A DNA stretch of 7,581 bases from Flavobacteriaceae bacterium UBA3440. GTDB taxonomy: Bacteria; Bacteroidota; Bacteroidia; Flavobacteriales; Flavobacteriaceae. A program made the translations under genes and the position numbers. The notes below the pieces were generated by a model. It did not search any database and was not told the origin of the DNA. It saw nothing but the letters and a program-made list of their open reading frames with translations. Below are positions 6,435-7,581 of this stretch, piece by piece (within the stretch, counting starts at the first letter, position 1; every line of letters starts with the position of its first letter). The DNA is taken from the NCBI GenBank assembly GCA_002378585.1, contig DFSJ01000141.1:7228-14808 (forward strand), in the 5' to 3' direction.

Positions 6435-6451
6435 TGTAACCACTACTTTTT
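6426..6451 (+). terminator. Rho-independent terminator overlapping the end of the tiny basic ORF
   Basis: AAAAAGTAGTG (6426-6436), loop TAAC (6437-6440), CACTACTTTTT (6441-6451): an 11-base perfect stem with an A-tract before and a T-tract after. The left arm includes the last codons (part of AAA AAG) and the TAG stop of the 29-residue ORF. It should end the HU-basic ORF transcript. The A/T symmetry means it would also work for minus-strand transcription. Confidence 0.8.
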
Positions 6452-6459
6452 CACTTTTT

Positions 6460-6476
6460 ACACGTTATTTACGTGT
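6460..6476. repeat. Second short inverted repeat after the terminator
   Basis: ACACGT (6460-6465), spacer TATTT, ACGTGT (6471-6476) is a perfect 6-base dyad 8 bases after the terminator stem. Only three T's follow it, so it would be a weak terminator on its own. It lies 14 bases upstream of the candidate rng -33 element and could instead be a protein-binding site. Confidence 0.4.
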
Positions 6477-6489
6477 TTCCTAAGCGTTC

Positions 6490-6518
6490 TTTGACATAAA
6501 AATTCCCAGAGAATTTTG
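6490..6518 (+). promoter_or_regulatory. Candidate promoter of the RNase G gene
   Basis: TTTG at 6490-6493 (-33 type) is followed after 17 bases by GAATTTTG at 6511-6518, which matches the -7 consensus TAnnTTTG except for the first base. This would give a leader of roughly 50 bases ahead of the ATG at 6578. The position directly after a terminator supports a separate promoter here. Confidence 0.42.
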
Positions 6519-6551
6519 GCGGAGTTTTCCCGCTTCAACACAATTATTGAT

Positions 6552-6568
6552 TTATTTCAACGAAATAA
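6552..6568 (+). repeat. AT-rich hairpin in the RNase G leader
   Basis: TTATTTC (6552-6558), loop AAC, GAAATAA (6562-6568): a perfect 7-base stem ending 9 bases before the rng start codon. It is mostly A-U pairs and so weak, but it lies where initiation by the ribosome, or cleavage by the enzyme itself, could be influenced. Confidence 0.35.
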
Positions 6569-6577
6569 TATATTATT

Positions 6578-7581
6578 ATGGCAACAAAAGAATTAGTCAT
6601 TCGATCTAATTCTGATACTGTTGACTTTGCACTGCTTAAAGAGGGAAGACTCGTAGAGCTGCACACGGAAAAAGAGAGCGATAACTTTGCTGTCGGCGAT
6701 ATTTTTATCGCTAAAGTGCGCAAACCCATCACAGGACTCAACGCCGCATTTGTTAATGTCGGTTATGAGAAAGACGCCTTTCTACACTATCAAGATCTAG
6801 GACCGCAATTGTCCACCATGCTCAAATTCGTCAAAGAAGTGAGCACCGGAAAGAGTCGTGATTACCTGTTAAAAAAATTCCCCCTTGAACCGGATATTGA
6901 AAAAGAAGGAAGCATCAACGATGCCCTTAAAGCCAATCAATCCATGTTGGTTCAAATTGTCAAAGAACCTATCTCTACCAAAGGACCTCGGATCAGCTCC
7001 GAAATCTCCATCGCGGGACGTTATTTGGTCATGGTTCCCTTCTCTAATCGCGTTTCAGTTTCACAGAAAATTGAATCTAAAGAAGAGCGTGACAGACTGA
7101 CCAAACTGGTAAAAAGTATCAAACCCAAAGGATTTGGGGTGATTATCAGAACGGTAGCAGAAGGCACTAAAGTCGCAGAATTAGATAAAGATTTACAGAA
7201 CCTGCTCCAAAAGTGGACAGGTATGTGCAAAAAATTGTACAAGGCACCCCATCCTTCTAAGGTACTTGTCGAACTCAACAGAGCAGCCTCTATTTTGAGA
7301 GACCTCTTTAACGACAGCTTCACAGGTATCCACGTGAATGATGAAACCATGTACTCAGAAATCAAAGAATACGTGCAAGAAATTGCACCCGAAAAAGAAT
7401 CAATTGTTCAGCTGCATACAGATCCCTCACCCATTTTTGAAAAATTTGGGATCGAAAGACAAATTAAAACTTCATTTGGAAAAACCGTATCAATGGCGCG
7501 AGGTGCCTATCTAATTATAGAGCACACAGAAGCCCTTCACGTGGTAGATGTCAATAGCGGAAACCGTTCAAGTAAAGAAAG
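6578..7581 (+). CDS. rng: Ribonuclease E/G family endoribonuclease (RNase G), N-terminal part
   Basis: ATG 6578 opens a frame that stays open to the right edge (334 codons), so the C-terminus is missing. RNase E/G enzymes cut single-stranded A/U-rich RNA from a 5'-monophosphate end in rRNA maturation and mRNA decay. Visible: an S1 RNA-binding domain (about 36-128) starting FAVGDIFIAKVRKPITGLNAAF and with a Bacteroidota-like insertion near 76-118; the conserved KEPISTKGPRISSEISIAGRY (129-149); the GFGVIIRTVAEGT block (185-197); and FGIERQIK followed by ALHVVDVNSGNR, where D324 corresponds to the first catalytic Mg-binding aspartate. The second aspartate and zinc-link cysteines lie beyond the window. 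No Shine-Dalgarno sequence precedes the start. MATKELVIRS is the family's usual opening in this phylum. Confidence 0.94.
   Translation, partial: MATKELVIRSNSDTVDFALLKEGRLVELHTEKESDNFAVGDIFIAKVRKPITGLNAAFVNVGYEKDAFLHYQDLGPQLSTMLKFVKEVSTGKSRDYLLKKFPLEPDIEKEGSINDALKANQSMLVQIVKEPISTKGPRISSEISIAGRYLVMVPFSNRVSVSQKIESKEERDRLTKLVKSIKPKGFGVIIRTVAEGTKVAELDKDLQNLLQKWTGMCKKLYKAPHPSKVLVELNRAASILRDLFNDSFTGIHVNDETMYSEIKEYVQEIAPEKESIVQLHTDPSPIFEKFGIERQIKTSFGKTVSMARGAYLIIEHTEALHVVDVNSGNRSSKE

Noticed and set aside
6159..6443. Minus-strand open frame across HU and the tiny ORF
   Set aside because: Cysteine/phenylalanine-rich shadow translation of the A-rich HU coding strand; it also crosses the terminator.
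6491..6496. TTGACA as a sigma-70-type -35 box
   Set aside because: No TATAAT-like -10 follows at 16-18 bases, and the phylum uses a different consensus; the overlapping TTTG fits better.
7021..7365. Minus-strand 114-codon open frame inside rng
   Set aside because: Antisense shadow of the well-supported RNase G coding region.

Overview
The window looks like ordinary chromosomal DNA from a member of the Bacteroidota, most likely class Flavobacteriia. The evidence is: gliding-motility genes gldE and gldD next to ssb and mutY; an HU gene and an RNase G-type gene on the other side; a Bacteroidota-type DUF3078 outer-membrane protein; promoter-like TAnnTTTG elements; and almost no Shine-Dalgarno sequences ahead of the genes. 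I cannot name the genus.

Layout from left to right. Positions 1-522 (+) hold the 3' end of a DUF3078 outer-membrane protein gene. It converges, with a 6-base gap, on a long minus-strand cluster that reads right to left: mutY (5906-4839), ssb (4842-4387), gldE (4367-3033), gldD (3043-2456), a small unknown lipoprotein gene (2401-1907) and a dNTP triphosphohydrolase gene (1914-529). Three of the five junctions are overlaps (4, 11 and 8 bases), so much of the cluster is probably translationally coupled. The only gap wide enough to hold another promoter is the 54 bases between gldD and the lipoprotein gene.

The other half is plus-strand. A divergent promoter region (5907-6029) faces HU (6030-6320). 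HU is followed after 24 bases by a 29-residue, extremely basic ORF (6345-6434) whose last codons form the left arm of a strong terminator hairpin. After a 143-base leader region comes an RNase E/G family gene (6578 onward) that runs off the right edge just past its first catalytic aspartate.

Functionally the minus cluster mixes genome maintenance (MutY, SSB, Dgt dNTP control) with cell-envelope motility proteins (GldE, GldD), while the plus side has nucleoid (HU) and RNA-processing (RNase G) functions. I found no mobile element, CRISPR array, tRNA, rRNA or phage gene. The most interesting items are the tiny basic protein and its overlapping terminator, the TTG start of gldE, the uncharacterised lipoprotein coupled to dgt, an HU arm lacking the usual proline, and a palindrome between the divergent promoters. 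No gene-free stretch exceeds 300 bases.
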